From an uncultured Bacteroidales bacterium (GTDB taxonomy: Bacteria; Bacteroidota; Bacteroidia; Bacteroidales; Muribaculaceae), in NCBI GenBank assembly GCA_902781045.1, contig CACZHT010000006.1, forward strand, positions 1 to 64,000: 64,000 nt of DNA, given 5' to 3'. This document shows positions 22,301 to 29,143 of this stretch, one piece after another (the first letter of the stretch is position 1; every line of letters begins with the position of its first letter). Under the pieces are notes generated by a model. That model saw only the letters and a program-made list of their open reading frames with translations, was not told where the DNA came from and ran no database searches. A program made the translations under genes and the position numbers.

Positions 22301-23165
22301 CGACGTAGTGGTCATCCATGCCGCAGAACTCGTAGCGGAAGTTGTTGTAACGGTCATGATCTCCATTGGGATACCAATCAAGATAATAGGTACCGCTCTT
22401 GAGGCATGGGATATTGGTTGTTTGAGTCTGGTTATTGCCATGATCAGAGACAATCACCCAACCATGCACAGCATCGCTGGTCTTGAGCGTGTACTTGTAC
22501 CACTGCTCGCCGTCAATGGTGACGGGAGCCATTTCATGTTGCTGGCTATTCCAGTCGTACTGATAATACATCGTCGGCACATTGGTGGCACCACCCATGA
22601 CACGCACATAGAAAGTGGTCTCGTCGGTGCTGAATGACGAGTACTGCTCCTGAAGTACCAAAGGTCCGTATGGGTTGTAATCGAAGAAATAAGTACCCGG
22701 AGTGTTCATCTCACGCTCAGTAGAAGAGTTGGGCACAGTCCATTTTTGATTGTATCTGTTTCCACTGTAACTAGTGCTACCAAAGCTGGCTTCCAGATGC
22801 AGGTTGTCGTGAGGGGCATCGAAATGATAGTAATAGAAAATCTTCTTGTTGCTCTCATCGCCCACAACAGCCACCTCATAAATTCCACTGGGCTTGACAC
22901 CCGGGAATACAGTTGTGAAACCATCGTTGTTCCACACATGCAGATTAGGCTCGACATCGCCGGCTTGCTCAATTTCGTATGGCACTTGTGTGGGGTGGAT
23001 GAGAATGTTGATGCCCGTGGTGGGAAGCTCAGCCAGTGTGCCTCCCGCCGATTGGGTCTGCGCCGCCAACTGGTCACTCAGCTGATTCCAGTTGAACTGG
23101 TACTCGTATGCCGTTGCGGCCAGGCCAGCACACAGCAAGAGCGTGGTTAGCAATAGTTTTTTCAT
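19371..23165 (-). CDS. Very large secreted protein of unknown function with sorting-domain-like C-terminus
   Basis: 1264 residues with a signal peptide (MKKLLLTTLLLCAGLAATAY). The body is rich in Tyr, Asn, Asp and Thr with many beta-prone stretches; I recognise no catalytic motif. Residues about 60-350 look like repeated carbohydrate-binding-like or starch-binding-like beta modules ('GIYEVAVVGDESNKKIFYYY', 'GTYYLDWYPNGDHDRYNNF'). The final ~45 residues (VRYVNVAGQ ... GVNMVVTTLADGTTRTSKIV) match the end of the protein at 10378-13440 and resemble a type IX sorting signal, so outer-surface or extracellular location is likely. It stands alone with its own promoter and terminator and is flanked on both sides by the same palindromic repeat block. 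Confidence 0.7.
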   Translation of the reverse strand: MKKLLLTTLLLCAGLAATAYEYQFNWNQLSDQLAAQTQSAGGTLAELPTTGINILIHPTQVPYEIEQAGDVEPNLHVWNNDGFTTVFPGVKPSGIYEVAVVGDESNKKIFYYYHFDAPHDNLHLEASFGSTSYSGNRYNQKWTVPNSSTEREMNTPGTYFFDYNPYGPLVLQEQYSSFSTDETTFYVRVMGGATNVPTMYYQYDWNSQQHEMAPVTIDGEQWYKYTLKTSDAVHGWVIVSDHGNNQTQTTNIPCLKSGTYYLDWYPNGDHDRYNNFRYEFCGMDDHYVAWSEGEMSNEVSFTTTNEHGSATLTIVCQHPDDIHKIQIVNGELKFPRHSTIRVSVDDGSNLRQIWLGTPNQGNKTYQFGDLHQCTDEKGYDYTIDDLVGLWDGHIYKINNGSNEFQTPEVSNWEETYFLSDHVKVYSEGILLEQLLYADSNVRLQYHKVDDPLVGVAVRNVKGANYLIARTANQLSDAYRQKPAEDQTPLRDKNGNLFAWSDPNMPQYGWVALNVENPEQYVGKKFDNVRGTYCQYVEQGPESWIPWMNPNIVVTSELNILGDESTTLNTYSLANLVQPKDSHIFLIKPNLYELCNIHDVMRSHGDHFLYVPDHSAIMSEILTKDANGNDVYVSRNNVYVENGLDYGQDYSYASLLQSKYEGEQYSEEQKAYIENDIEILGEENLGLNWQLYDKVYDFNEALIVAAEHAAKDGYVYPLAVPVREHMETNGITGGKEGLVLHIIGKGALQEYKTDMLVGSSDYWSRYKYSEDRNAYRNDVVFSFSKPGKNDVLGEMDLNRYDNKGNKTAIARIVHTQDVSGTSVTNNFTVTSLAASRVALDDAVFTTINTDRTPNYYDNKKIVMGYDQTTIPVTDMFYSTDMESRDHNNNISNLFTYKLEPAEGNTHEITTAVSEIPVYKTDVNVAGHSMYTKSEVDGDTDDHLQDDGKVKVYFTPNHATAVTRYDVLGGMGEGFGYAATKSSTDLVNVDATNFMDNGIEIANAEQYKEYVPAVYTLYNDNTYGCYKEEVGNATVTMTPSKLYESTEHGGKTEDDYIYFCNLNLSTVLTLVKNDERYLLRVWRQVGNEPKVLLNELEEFTHEYFDMGDKSLKIDGFTTEQLYTHYGELNNWATKEAGSEQDVASKGRMVPDMFKHTNIDESTDVTYTVKLYVQDNKVVDAAQGVAPAGAPRRAQDNPQAYYVKRVEQSVRVSGVITGVDGIHSDAAVSSVRYVNVAGQVSDKPWSGVNMVVTTLADGTTRTSKIVR

Positions 23166-23277
23166 TGTTTTTTTAGCAGTTTATAAGTTTGTATGATAGT
23201 TTTAGCAATAGTGAAACGGCTCCCTCGAAGTCGTCGCGTACATGCTTAACGCTGATTAAAAAGAGTAATTTGGACTG

Positions 23278-23309
23278 CAAATGTACACCTTCAATTCTAA
23301 ACGGCCAAA
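23278..23309 (-). promoter_or_regulatory. Promoter of the 1264-residue protein gene
   Basis: Minus strand TTTGGCC (23309-23303) and TACATTTG (23285-23278) with 20 bp between TTTG and TA match the Bacteroidetes consensus. The leader is about 107 nt. Confidence 0.6.
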
Positions 23310-23579
23310 AAATCGGTTAAAAAGTTTACAGAATTTAACTATTGAGTGCTACAATTTAATAGTCGGAAACACTTGTTAAGAAAAGCAATAAGCTATTCCC
23401 CATTTTTATCGGCGAAATGAGTTTTCTTGTCGGTGAATTTATGCTAGCTGCAGTGCCTAAAGACAGCTAGAACACTGTGTTTCAAAAAGATTCACCACTA
23501 TTTTCATTTGAAAAAATGGACAAATCGAGTCTCACGACAGGGAAAGAGAATGAATAAATTACAAAAAAACGACAGGAGG

Positions 23580-23910
23580 CGGCAGGCAGGAAGCGGCAGG
23601 GGTCTGACCCAATGTGCCACCGAGCGAAGCGAGGATGGCAACAGGGGGTCTGACCCCTCGTAGCGACGGAAAGGAAGCAGCGTAGCGACCGAAAGGAAGC
23701 AGCCAAGCGACGGAAAGGAGGCAGAGAAGCAACGGAAAGGAAGCAGCCAAGCGACGGAAAGGAGGCGGCTTATTCGCCACGGCGCACGACTGGTGATTAA
23801 CCCAGCGGAGCGCGACACGGGGTCAGACCCTCTGTTGCCAGCCTCGCTTCGCTCGGTGGCACAGAAGGGTCAGACCCCATGTCGCACCGAGCAACTCAGC
23901 GCACCCTGGG
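23580..23910. repeat. Palindromic repeat block A, right copy
   Basis: One forward copy of the GGGGTCTGACCC..CCACCGAGCGAAGCGAGG unit (about 23590-23670), short GCAGCnAAGCGACGGAAAGG iterations, then the inverted copy (about 23765-23905). The inverted copy matches 19097-19237 almost base for base. The rest of the 848 bp gap (23166-23579 and 23911-24013) holds the promoter above and no gene I can support. Confidence 0.85.
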
Positions 23911-24013
23911 CGGCAACCATGAGGGGACAGGAAGCTGCGCGAGGCAGGAGACAGACCCCAGGTCGCTGCGGGCATCCTTGCGTCCGCTGTTGAGCTATAG
24001 CCCCTTCAGAAGG

Positions 24014-24604
24014 TCAGGGGATGCCGAGGAGGCGGTGGGTCTGGAGCGAGAGTCGCCACTGGGGATGGGCAAGGACGGCCTGGACACAGGCCGTAAGGTT
24101 GCGCTGGCGCTGGGCGGGGTCGTCGACGTAGCAGGGCTGCAAGAAGCGGTGGCTGGCCCGGATGTGGTCATACTGGCTCAAGTCCTGGCCGGTGTAGACC
24201 ACCTTGAGTTCGTCGCAGCAGGTGAGCACGGCCGGCACGAGGTCACCGCCGGGATATGCCCCCTTGGGCGAGAACGTGACCCAGTCGATGCCGTCGGGCA
24301 GAGGGCGCGTGCCGTTGGTCTCGATGGCGATGCGCTTGCCGGTGAGCCGCTTGAGCTGGGCCACGGTGTCGTCGTCGAGCCACAGCGACGGCTCGCCGCC
24401 GGTGAGCACCAGCAGGGGCGCGTCGGGCCAGCGGCAGACCTCCCGGGCAATCTGCTGCAGCGTCATGAGTGTACCCTGCTGGTGGCTGGTGTCGCAGAAG
24501 TTGCAGCGCAGGTTGCAGCCGCTGAGGCGCACAAACACGCTGGCCGTGCCGGTGTTGTAGCCCTCGCCCTGCAGCGAGTAGAAGATTTCGTTGACCTGCA
24601 GCAT
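24014..24604 (-). CDS. queE: 7-carboxy-7-deazaguanine synthase (radical SAM)
   Basis: 196 residues from ATG 24604 (MLQVNEIFYSLQGEGYNTGT); an upstream in-frame extension is out of keeping with the neighbour gene. The radical-SAM cluster motif is visible as GCNLRCNFCDT (CxxxCxxC near residue 30), with LTGGEPSL for SAM binding and ETNGT further on. QueE converts 6-carboxy-tetrahydropterin to 7-carboxy-7-deazaguanine on the way to preQ0 and queuosine. It starts 1 bp after the stop of the SGNH hydrolase gene, so it is the last gene of the queD-SGNH-queE operon. Confidence 0.92.
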   Translation of the reverse strand: MLQVNEIFYSLQGEGYNTGTASVFVRLSGCNLRCNFCDTSHQQGTLMTLQQIAREVCRWPDAPLLVLTGGEPSLWLDDDTVAQLKRLTGKRIAIETNGTRPLPDGIDWVTFSPKGAYPGGDLVPAVLTCCDELKVVYTGQDLSQYDHIRASHRFLQPCYVDDPAQRQRNLTACVQAVLAHPQWRLSLQTHRLLGIP

Positions 24605-24605
24605 G

Positions 24606-25283
24606 TCACCTGAGTTTCTTGAGTACGGGCAGCAGAGCCTGCTCCATGACGGCATATCCGGCCAGGTTGGGGTGGACACCGTCCTCGCCGTAACTGGGGT
24701 TGAGCGCACGTCCGTCGCCGGCCACCAGCGGGGTGAAGTAGTCGAGCCATGTGGCCTTGTACTTCTTGGCCAGAGCCTGCAGGCGGCTGTTGAGGCTGGC
24801 CACCTTTTCGGGCACCTGGGCGACCTCGGGCCGCCAGACGTAGTGGTCGCACGGGGGCACGCTGGCCAGTACCACCTTGATTTTGGCTTGCTTGGCCATG
24901 AGCAGCATGGTCTCGATATTGCCCACGGTGTTGTCCTCGCGATAGGGTCCGGCATTCTCGGCGATGTCGTTGGTGCCGGCGCAGATGACCACCACCTTGG
25001 GCTTGAGGTTGATGACGTCGGTGCGGAATCTCACGAGCATCTCCTGGGTGGTCTGTCCCGAGATGCCTCGCCCGATGAGTCGGTTCTGCGCGAAGAACTC
25101 GGGGTGCATCTCCACCCAGTGCTCGGTGATGCTGTTGCCCATGAGCACGACGCGCTTGCCGTCGTTGCGTTGCATGTTCAGTTCCATGTTGGCTTGCTCG
25201 AATCGTGTGACTTGTGCGAAGTCGCGTGCGCCGGCGGCGATGGCCGTCAGGCACAGCAGTGTGGCCAGTGTGATGGTCCTCAT
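24606..25283 (-). CDS. SGNH/GDSL-type secreted hydrolase within the que operon
   Basis: 225 residues from ATG 25283 (MRTITLATLLCLTAIAAGAR, signal peptide). Block I is GNSITEHW (catalytic Ser near residue 50), block II is GRGISGQTT (Gly), block III is CAGTNDIAEN (Asn) and block V is DGVHPN (Asp/His). All catalytic elements are intact. The family includes esterases and lipases such as acetylesterases that deacetylate glycans; the substrate is unknown. Its start overlaps the queD stop (ATGA) and its stop is 1 bp before queE, so it is translationally embedded in the queuosine precursor operon although it is exported and has no known role there. Confidence 0.88.
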   Translation of the reverse strand: MRTITLATLLCLTAIAAGARDFAQVTRFEQANMELNMQRNDGKRVVLMGNSITEHWVEMHPEFFAQNRLIGRGISGQTTQEMLVRFRTDVINLKPKVVVICAGTNDIAENAGPYREDNTVGNIETMLLMAKQAKIKVVLASVPPCDHYVWRPEVAQVPEKVASLNSRLQALAKKYKATWLDYFTPLVAGDGRALNPSYGEDGVHPNLAGYAVMEQALLPVLKKLR

Positions 25284-25618
25284 TGCTCGTCGCGTTCGTA
25301 TGCGGCCATGTTGTCCCGGCTCTCCCACACCTCGGCGCGGTAGCAGTTGGGCACGGTGTCGACAATCCATCGCGCGATGTTCTCGGCCGTGGGGTTAAAC
25401 TTGAGCACCTCGTTGAGGTTGGTGTGGTCGATGTGTCCGTGGACGAGTCGCTTGATCTCGGTGAAGTCGGTGACCATGCCGTTGCTGTCCAGTTCACGTG
25501 CCTTGCAGTAGATGTTGATCATCCAGTTGTGTCCGTGCAGGTTCTCGCACTTGCTCTCATAGTCGAGATAGAGCTGATGGCACGAAGAGATCTCTAGTGT
25601 TTTCTTAACGTAATACAT
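25280..25618 (-). CDS. queD: 6-carboxy-5,6,7,8-tetrahydropterin synthase
   Basis: 112 residues, MYYVKKTLEISSCHQLYLDY. The PTPS/QueD zinc histidines are visible: SCHQL near residue 14 and NLHGHNW (residues about 28-33). Catalytic Cys sits in ESKCENLHGH, and Glu in 'PTAENIARW'. QueD makes 6-carboxy-tetrahydropterin from dihydroneopterin triphosphate, the step before QueE. It is the first gene of queD-SGNH-queE and overlaps the next gene by 4 bp. The repeat island with the transposase starts about 70 bp upstream, so its ancestral promoter or link to queC may have been disrupted. Confidence 0.93.
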   Translation of the reverse strand: MYYVKKTLEISSCHQLYLDYESKCENLHGHNWMINIYCKARELDSNGMVTDFTEIKRLVHGHIDHTNLNEVLKFNPTAENIARWIVDTVPNCYRAEVWESRDNMAAYERDEQ

Positions 25619-25689
25619 CTTTTATTAATTTATAATTCATAATTTATAATTAAGCTTCTAAAGTAGCTAACATACTCATAGTCAGTGTT

Positions 25690-25800
25690 AAAGTTCCTCT
25701 TCGAGGCACTTGCCACTCTGCTTGCCTGGACCAAGCTGCGTGCATCTACGAAGCACTTGCATGGTCTTTCGAACAAAGTCGGGTCTTACAAAGTCGGGTC
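25690..25800 (+). repeat. RAYT-element arm, extra copy at head of array
   Basis: About 100 bp (AAAGTTCCTCTTCGAGGCAC ... CATGGTCTTTCGAACAAAG) repeated in the same orientation and almost identically at 27148-27246. Confidence 0.85.
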
Positions 25801-26375
25801 TTCGACCCACTGTTGGGTCTTCGACCCCACTGTAGCACCTTCGAACCACACTAGCGTCTTCGACCCCACTGTAGCACCTTCGAACCACACTAGCAGCTTC
25901 GACCCCACTGTAGCACCTTCGAACCACACTAGCGGCTTCGACCCCACTGTAGCACCTTCGAACCACTTTTGGGTCTTCGACCCCACAGTAGCGTCTTCGA
26001 CCCCACAGTAGCGTCTTCGACCCACTGTAGTGTCTTCGAACCCAATGTAGTGTCTTCAAACCCACTGTAGCGTCTTCGACCCCACTGTAGCGTCTTCGAC
26101 CCCACTGTAGCGTCTTCGAACCCACTGTAGCGTCTTCGAACCAATGTAGCGTCTTCGAACCACACCAGGGTTTTCGACCTCATTGTAGCGTCTTCGAACC
26201 ACACTAGCGTCTTCGAACCCACTGTAGCACCTTCGAACCACTGTTGGGTCTTCGACCCCACAGTAGTGCCTTCGAACCACAGTAGTGCCTTCGAACCCAA
26301 TGTAGTGTCTTCGAACCCAATGTAGCGTCTTCGAACCACACCAGGGTTTTCGGCCTCATTGTAGCGACTTCGACA
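25800..26375. repeat. Tandem array of a 20-21 bp TTCGA-centred unit, array 1
   Basis: About 25-30 back-to-back units of the form CCACTGTAGCGTCTTCGAAC with variants (GTAGCACC, CACTAGCG, TTGGGTC). There are no spacers. Because units are near 21 bp, several frames stay open and encode a meaningless periodic peptide; I do not call genes here. Together with the arm at 25690 it fills the 1030 bp gap before the transposase gene. Confidence 0.9.
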
Positions 26376-26505
26376 CTTTTGCCACATGCCCAACACTTTA
26401 ATACATGTAACTCAAATAAAATATGATTTATTACAGACATCAAGCAAATCGATGTTTTTTCCGAAGATGCCATTCGTTCCACCACCATGCAGATGCCGAA
26501 AGCCT

Positions 26506-26633
26506 AAGTTGCGTCGAAGACGCTCAATGCCTCGTAGAGGCAGTTTGTTCGAAAGACCATGCAAGCAACCTCGAAGAGGTGCGCCGCTTGGTCACGGCAT
26601 GCAGAGCTGCAAGTGCCTCGTAGAGGAACTTAG
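26506..26633 (-). repeat. Left inverted-repeat arm of the RAYT element
   Basis: AAGTTGCGTCGAAGACGCTC ... CTCGTAGAGGAACTT is the reverse complement, with changes, of the arm at 27148-27246. The transposase gene lies between the two. The arm is itself made of small hairpins (GCGTCGAAGACGC; GCCTCGTAGAGGC). Confidence 0.85.
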
Positions 26634-26648
26634 AACAGCAAGGCTGAG

Positions 26649-27092
26649 CTACGTCAGTCTATAGTCATTCCACTCAAGCCCAGAACGCTCTATCATCTGC
26701 CGGTATTCGTCCTCAAAAGTTCTGACACGGTGATGTTCCCGCTGGTTGATGATGTAGTTGACAATGCTGTCCTTGTCGCGCACACTACACGAAAAAGCAC
26801 CATACTCTTTTCCCCATCCCCTAAACAGCGGAAAGCACGGCTGTTGCTTTGCCCATTTGCTGCTGCCTTGCTTGATGTCTCGCACCAAGTCGCTGAGACA
26901 CACGGTCGGTGACAGCTCTACAAGCAAATGCACATGGTTGGCAATGCCATTAATGCGTAGCAAACGGCAATTACGACTCTTGACGATGGACCATATATAG
27001 CGATATAACTGCTCGCTGGCATCATCGGGTAGCGTCATCTCGCGCCGTAGCGTATTGATGACAATATGGAACAAAGAACAAACAGCACTCAT
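26649..27092 (-). CDS. IS200-like / REP-associated Y1 tyrosine transposase
   Basis: 147 residues from ATG 27092 (MSAVCSLFHIVINTLRREMT); the frame upstream of this runs into the repeat arm. The HUH metal motif is NHVHLLVEL (about residue 63-71). The probable catalytic Tyr is in 'DSIVNYIINQREHHR' (about 108-122), followed by the typical 'FEDEYRQMIERSGLEWND' tail. Full length for the Y1 family, with no frameshift. This family makes single-strand cuts at hairpin sites; RAYT members are tied to REP/REPIN palindromes. Here the gene has its own TACTTTTG promoter box and lies between inverted arms rich in small palindromes, inside an island splitting the que genes. Confidence 0.9.
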   Translation of the reverse strand: MSAVCSLFHIVINTLRREMTLPDDASEQLYRYIWSIVKSRNCRLLRINGIANHVHLLVELSPTVCLSDLVRDIKQGSSKWAKQQPCFPLFRGWGKEYGAFSCSVRDKDSIVNYIINQREHHRVRTFEDEYRQMIERSGLEWNDYRLT

Positions 27093-27114
27093 GAAATCCC
27101 AAATTTTCAGATTG

Positions 27115-27122
27115 CAAAAGTA
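27115..27122 (-). promoter_or_regulatory. -7 box (TACTTTTG) of the transposase gene
   Basis: On the minus strand this matches TAnnTTTG and lies about 23 bp before the ATG at 27092, so the transposase has its own promoter just inside the element arm. Confidence 0.5.
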
Positions 27123-27147
27123 ATAAAAAAGAATGAACCAGACAAAT

Positions 27148-27246
27148 AAAGTTCCTCTTCGAGGCACTTGCCACTCTGCTTGCCTGGACCAAGCTGCGTG
27201 CATCTACGAAGCACTTGCATGGTCTTTCGAACAAAGTCGGGTCTTA
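27148..27246 (+). repeat. Right inverted-repeat arm of the RAYT element
   Basis: About 100 bp, almost identical to 25690-25789 and inverted relative to 26506-26633. Its small hairpins (CCTCTTCGAGG) are like those of the left arm. Confidence 0.85.
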
Positions 27247-27550
27247 GTAGTGTCTTCGAACTACAGTAGCACCTTCCAACCACAGTAGCGTCTTCGAACC
27301 ACAGTAGCGCCTTCGAACCACAGTAGCGTCTTCGAACTACAGTAGCGCCTTCAAACCACTGTTGGGTCTTCGAACCACACTAGCGGCTTCGACCCACTGT
27401 AGTGTCTTCGACCCCACTGTAGCACCTTCGAACCACAGTAGCGTCTTCGAACTACAGTAGCGTCTTCGACCCCACAGTAGTGCCTTCGAACCCAATGTAG
27501 TGTCTTCGAACCCACTGTAGCGTCTTCGAACTACAGTAGTGTCTTCGACG
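27246..27550. repeat. Tandem array of a 20-21 bp TTCGA-centred unit, array 2
   Basis: About 15 units of the form CACAGTAGCGTCTTCGAAC, the same family as array 1 but with more CTACAGTAG variants. It ends about 40 bp downstream of the queC stop codon. Confidence 0.9.
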
Positions 27551-27591
27551 CAATCATACCAGTAAGAAACGAGCAATTTGTAGAATCCACC

Positions 27592-28245
27592 TTACGCATC
27601 GTAGATGGTGTGGTCGGGGATGCCGGCCTCGCGCAGGGCCTGGCGGCGCTCGGTGCAGGTGCCGCAGGTGCCGCAGTGGTGCTCGCCGCCCTTGTAGCAC
27701 GAGTAGGTCTCGGCATAGTCCAGCCCCAGGGCCGCTCCATGGCGGGCAATCTCGGTCTTGCTCAGGTGGGTGTAGGGAGCAAAGACCTTGACACCGTCGT
27801 AGGTGCCCTGCTGCATGGCCGCCGACATGGCGTCGACAAAGCTGCCCCGGCAGTCGGGGTAGATGCTGTGGTCGCCGGCATGGTTGGCGATCATGACGCG
27901 CTTCAGGCCATAGCTCTCGGCTATGCCGCAGGCGATGCTCAACATGATGCCGTTGCGGAAGGGCACCACCGTCACGCGCATGTTCTCGTCGTCGTAGTTG
28001 CCGTCGGGGATGGCCTCGGCACTCTCGAGCAGCGCGCTCTTGAAGTACTGGCGCATAAAGTCCAGGCGGATAATCAAGTGCTTGATGCCCAGGCGCTGGC
28101 AGTGGGTGATGGCCCACTGGCGCTCGCGTCCGTTCTGTGTCGACCCGTAGTCGAAGGTGATGGCCATGGCAATCTCGTCACGGTACTCATAGAGCATCGT
28201 GGTCGAGTCCATGCCACCCGATGTGATTAAAACTGCGTCTTTCAT
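27592..28245 (-). CDS. queC: 7-cyano-7-deazaguanine synthase
   Basis: 217 residues from ATG 28245 (MKDAVLITSGGMDSTTMLYE). The PP-loop SGGMDS near residue 9 binds ATP. The zinc cysteines CYKGGEHHCGTCGTC are near the C-terminus. QueC converts 7-carboxy-7-deazaguanine (CDG) to preQ0 using ammonia and ATP. It follows queF by 86 bp on the same strand and is likely co-transcribed. Its 3' end is bordered by the tandem array of the RAYT island, beyond which queD and queE continue on the same strand. Confidence 0.94.
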   Translation of the reverse strand: MKDAVLITSGGMDSTTMLYEYRDEIAMAITFDYGSTQNGRERQWAITHCQRLGIKHLIIRLDFMRQYFKSALLESAEAIPDGNYDDENMRVTVVPFRNGIMLSIACGIAESYGLKRVMIANHAGDHSIYPDCRGSFVDAMSAAMQQGTYDGVKVFAPYTHLSKTEIARHGAALGLDYAETYSCYKGGEHHCGTCGTCTERRQALREAGIPDHTIYDA

Positions 28246-28257
28246 TTTTAAAGTAGT

Positions 28258-28302
28258 GGAGTAGTGAGGTAGTGAAGTAGTGAGGTAGTGAAGTAGTGAA
28301 GC
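28258..28302. repeat. GTAGTGA(A/G) microsatellite between queF and queC
   Basis: Tandem GTAGTGAGGTAGTGAA units fill most of the 86 bp gap. A similar CCACTACT microsatellite lies at 45366-45476. Copy number may vary between strains. Confidence 0.75.
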
Positions 28303-28331
28303 CGTATGCTTGAGGGGCTGGAAGGGCGCCA

Positions 28332-28802
28332 TTAGGTCCTGGACATCTGTGCCAACAGACGTGCTTGCACCATGTCCTGGTAGTCGGTGTCGCCCCAGTT
28401 GGCGAACGGCAGGATGGAGATGCCGCCACGCGGGTTGAAGTAGCCGATGACCTCGATGTACTTGGGGTCCATCAGGGCAATCAGGTCCTTCATGATGATG
28501 TTGACGCAATCCTCGTGAAAGTCGCCGTGGTTGCGGAAGCTGAACAGATAGAGCTTGAGGCTCTTGCTCTCGACCATGCGGATGCGCGGGATGTAGTTGA
28601 TGACGATGCGTCCAAAGTCGGGCTGCCCCGTCTTGGGGCACAGCGAGGTGAACTCCGGGCAGTTGAGCGTGACCAGGTAGTCGTGCTCGGGGTGCTTGTT
28701 GTCAAACGTCTCCAGCACCTGTGGCGTGTAGCCGAAGCTGTACTGCGTGCCCTGGTTGCCCAGCAGGGTCACTCCCTGCAATTCTTGTTCGTTGCGTGGC
28801 AT
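28332..28802 (-). CDS. queF: NADPH-dependent 7-cyano-7-deazaguanine (preQ0) reductase
   Basis: 156 residues from ATG 28802 ([20 protein letters not shown]); the TTG 30 bp upstream lies in the promoter. This is the short, unimodular QueF type. Catalytic Cys is in '[16 protein letters not shown]' and the following acidic residue is in '[20 protein letters not shown]'. It reduces the nitrile of preQ0 to preQ1, the form inserted into tRNA by Tgt. It is the first gene of the queF-queC unit. No preQ1 riboswitch is apparent in the short leader. Confidence 0.94.
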   Translation of the reverse strand: MPRNEQELQGVTLLGNQGTQYSFGYTPQVLETFDNKHPEHDYLVTLNCPEFTSLCPKTGQPDFGRIVINYIPRIRMVESKSLKLYLFSFRNHGDFHEDCVNIIMKDLIALMDPKYIEVIGYFNPRGGISILPFANWGDTDYQDMVQARLLAQMSRT

Positions 28803-28829
28803 GATGATGAATGTTTTCGTTTTGGACTG

Positions 28830-28837
28830 CAAAGATA
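28830..28837 (-). promoter_or_regulatory. -7 box (TATCTTTG) of queF-queC
   Basis: TATCTTTG on the minus strand predicts a transcript start near 28824 and a leader of about 22 nt, too short for a preQ1 riboswitch. Confidence 0.6.
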
Positions 28838-28879
28838 GTGCATTTCGGTCACAGCCACAAGCAAGGCCGCTGAAATAAT

Positions 28880-28975
28880 TATTAACCGCGAATTACGCGA
28901 ATAAAACGCGGACCTTTAGCTCGCAACCGAACGGGCGCAATTTTTCTTGAATATAATTTGAAATATCACGAAGCC
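28880..28975 (-). repeat. ~95 bp interspersed repeat, inverted copy at 63010-63107
   Basis: The reverse complement of this segment (CGTGATATTTCAAATTATAT ... GCGCCCGTTCGGTTGCGAGC ... TTCGCGTAATTCGCGGTT) matches 63010-63107 with only a few differences. The rest of the 341 bp gap 28803-29143 holds the two divergent promoters and no gene. Confidence 0.85.
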
Positions 28976-29114
28976 TGACGAAGCAGCTTCACTGCAGCCA
29001 CACAAACCACGCTTTATTCTGCTAGAAGTCGCAAAAATCGCATCATCTAGCGAAATAAAGCCATTTTTGTCCAGATTTTAAGTTTTGTTAACCATCTAAC
29101 TGAACGAAAAGCAC

Positions 29115-29122
29115 TACCTTTG
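29115..29122 (+). promoter_or_regulatory. -7 box (TACCTTTG) of the AAA ATPase gene
   Basis: Matches TAnnTTTG and lies 21 bp before ATG 29144, predicting a leader of about 17 nt. Confidence 0.55.
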
Positions 29123-29143
29123 CAGCACTAAAAACATCATGTC

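Noticed and set aside
24605..24955. N-terminal extension of queE upstream of 24604
   Set aside because: It overlaps the SGNH hydrolase in another frame; the queE family start MLQVNEIFYSLQGEG is clear and lies 1 bp after the hydrolase stop.
25688..26396. Several overlapping open frames of periodic peptide (VGSKTLQWVRRR-like)
   Set aside because: The tandem unit is near 21 bp, so multiple frames on the same strand stay open; no start context, no promoter, and no constant reading frame.
25800..27550. CRISPR-like appearance of the short repeat arrays
   Set aside because: Units are contiguous with no unique spacers, they vary in sequence, and no cas genes are present.
28803..28850. preQ1 riboswitch before queF
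   Set aside because: The predicted leader is about 22 nt, too short for any known preQ1 aptamer, and no pseudoknot-like pattern is seen.
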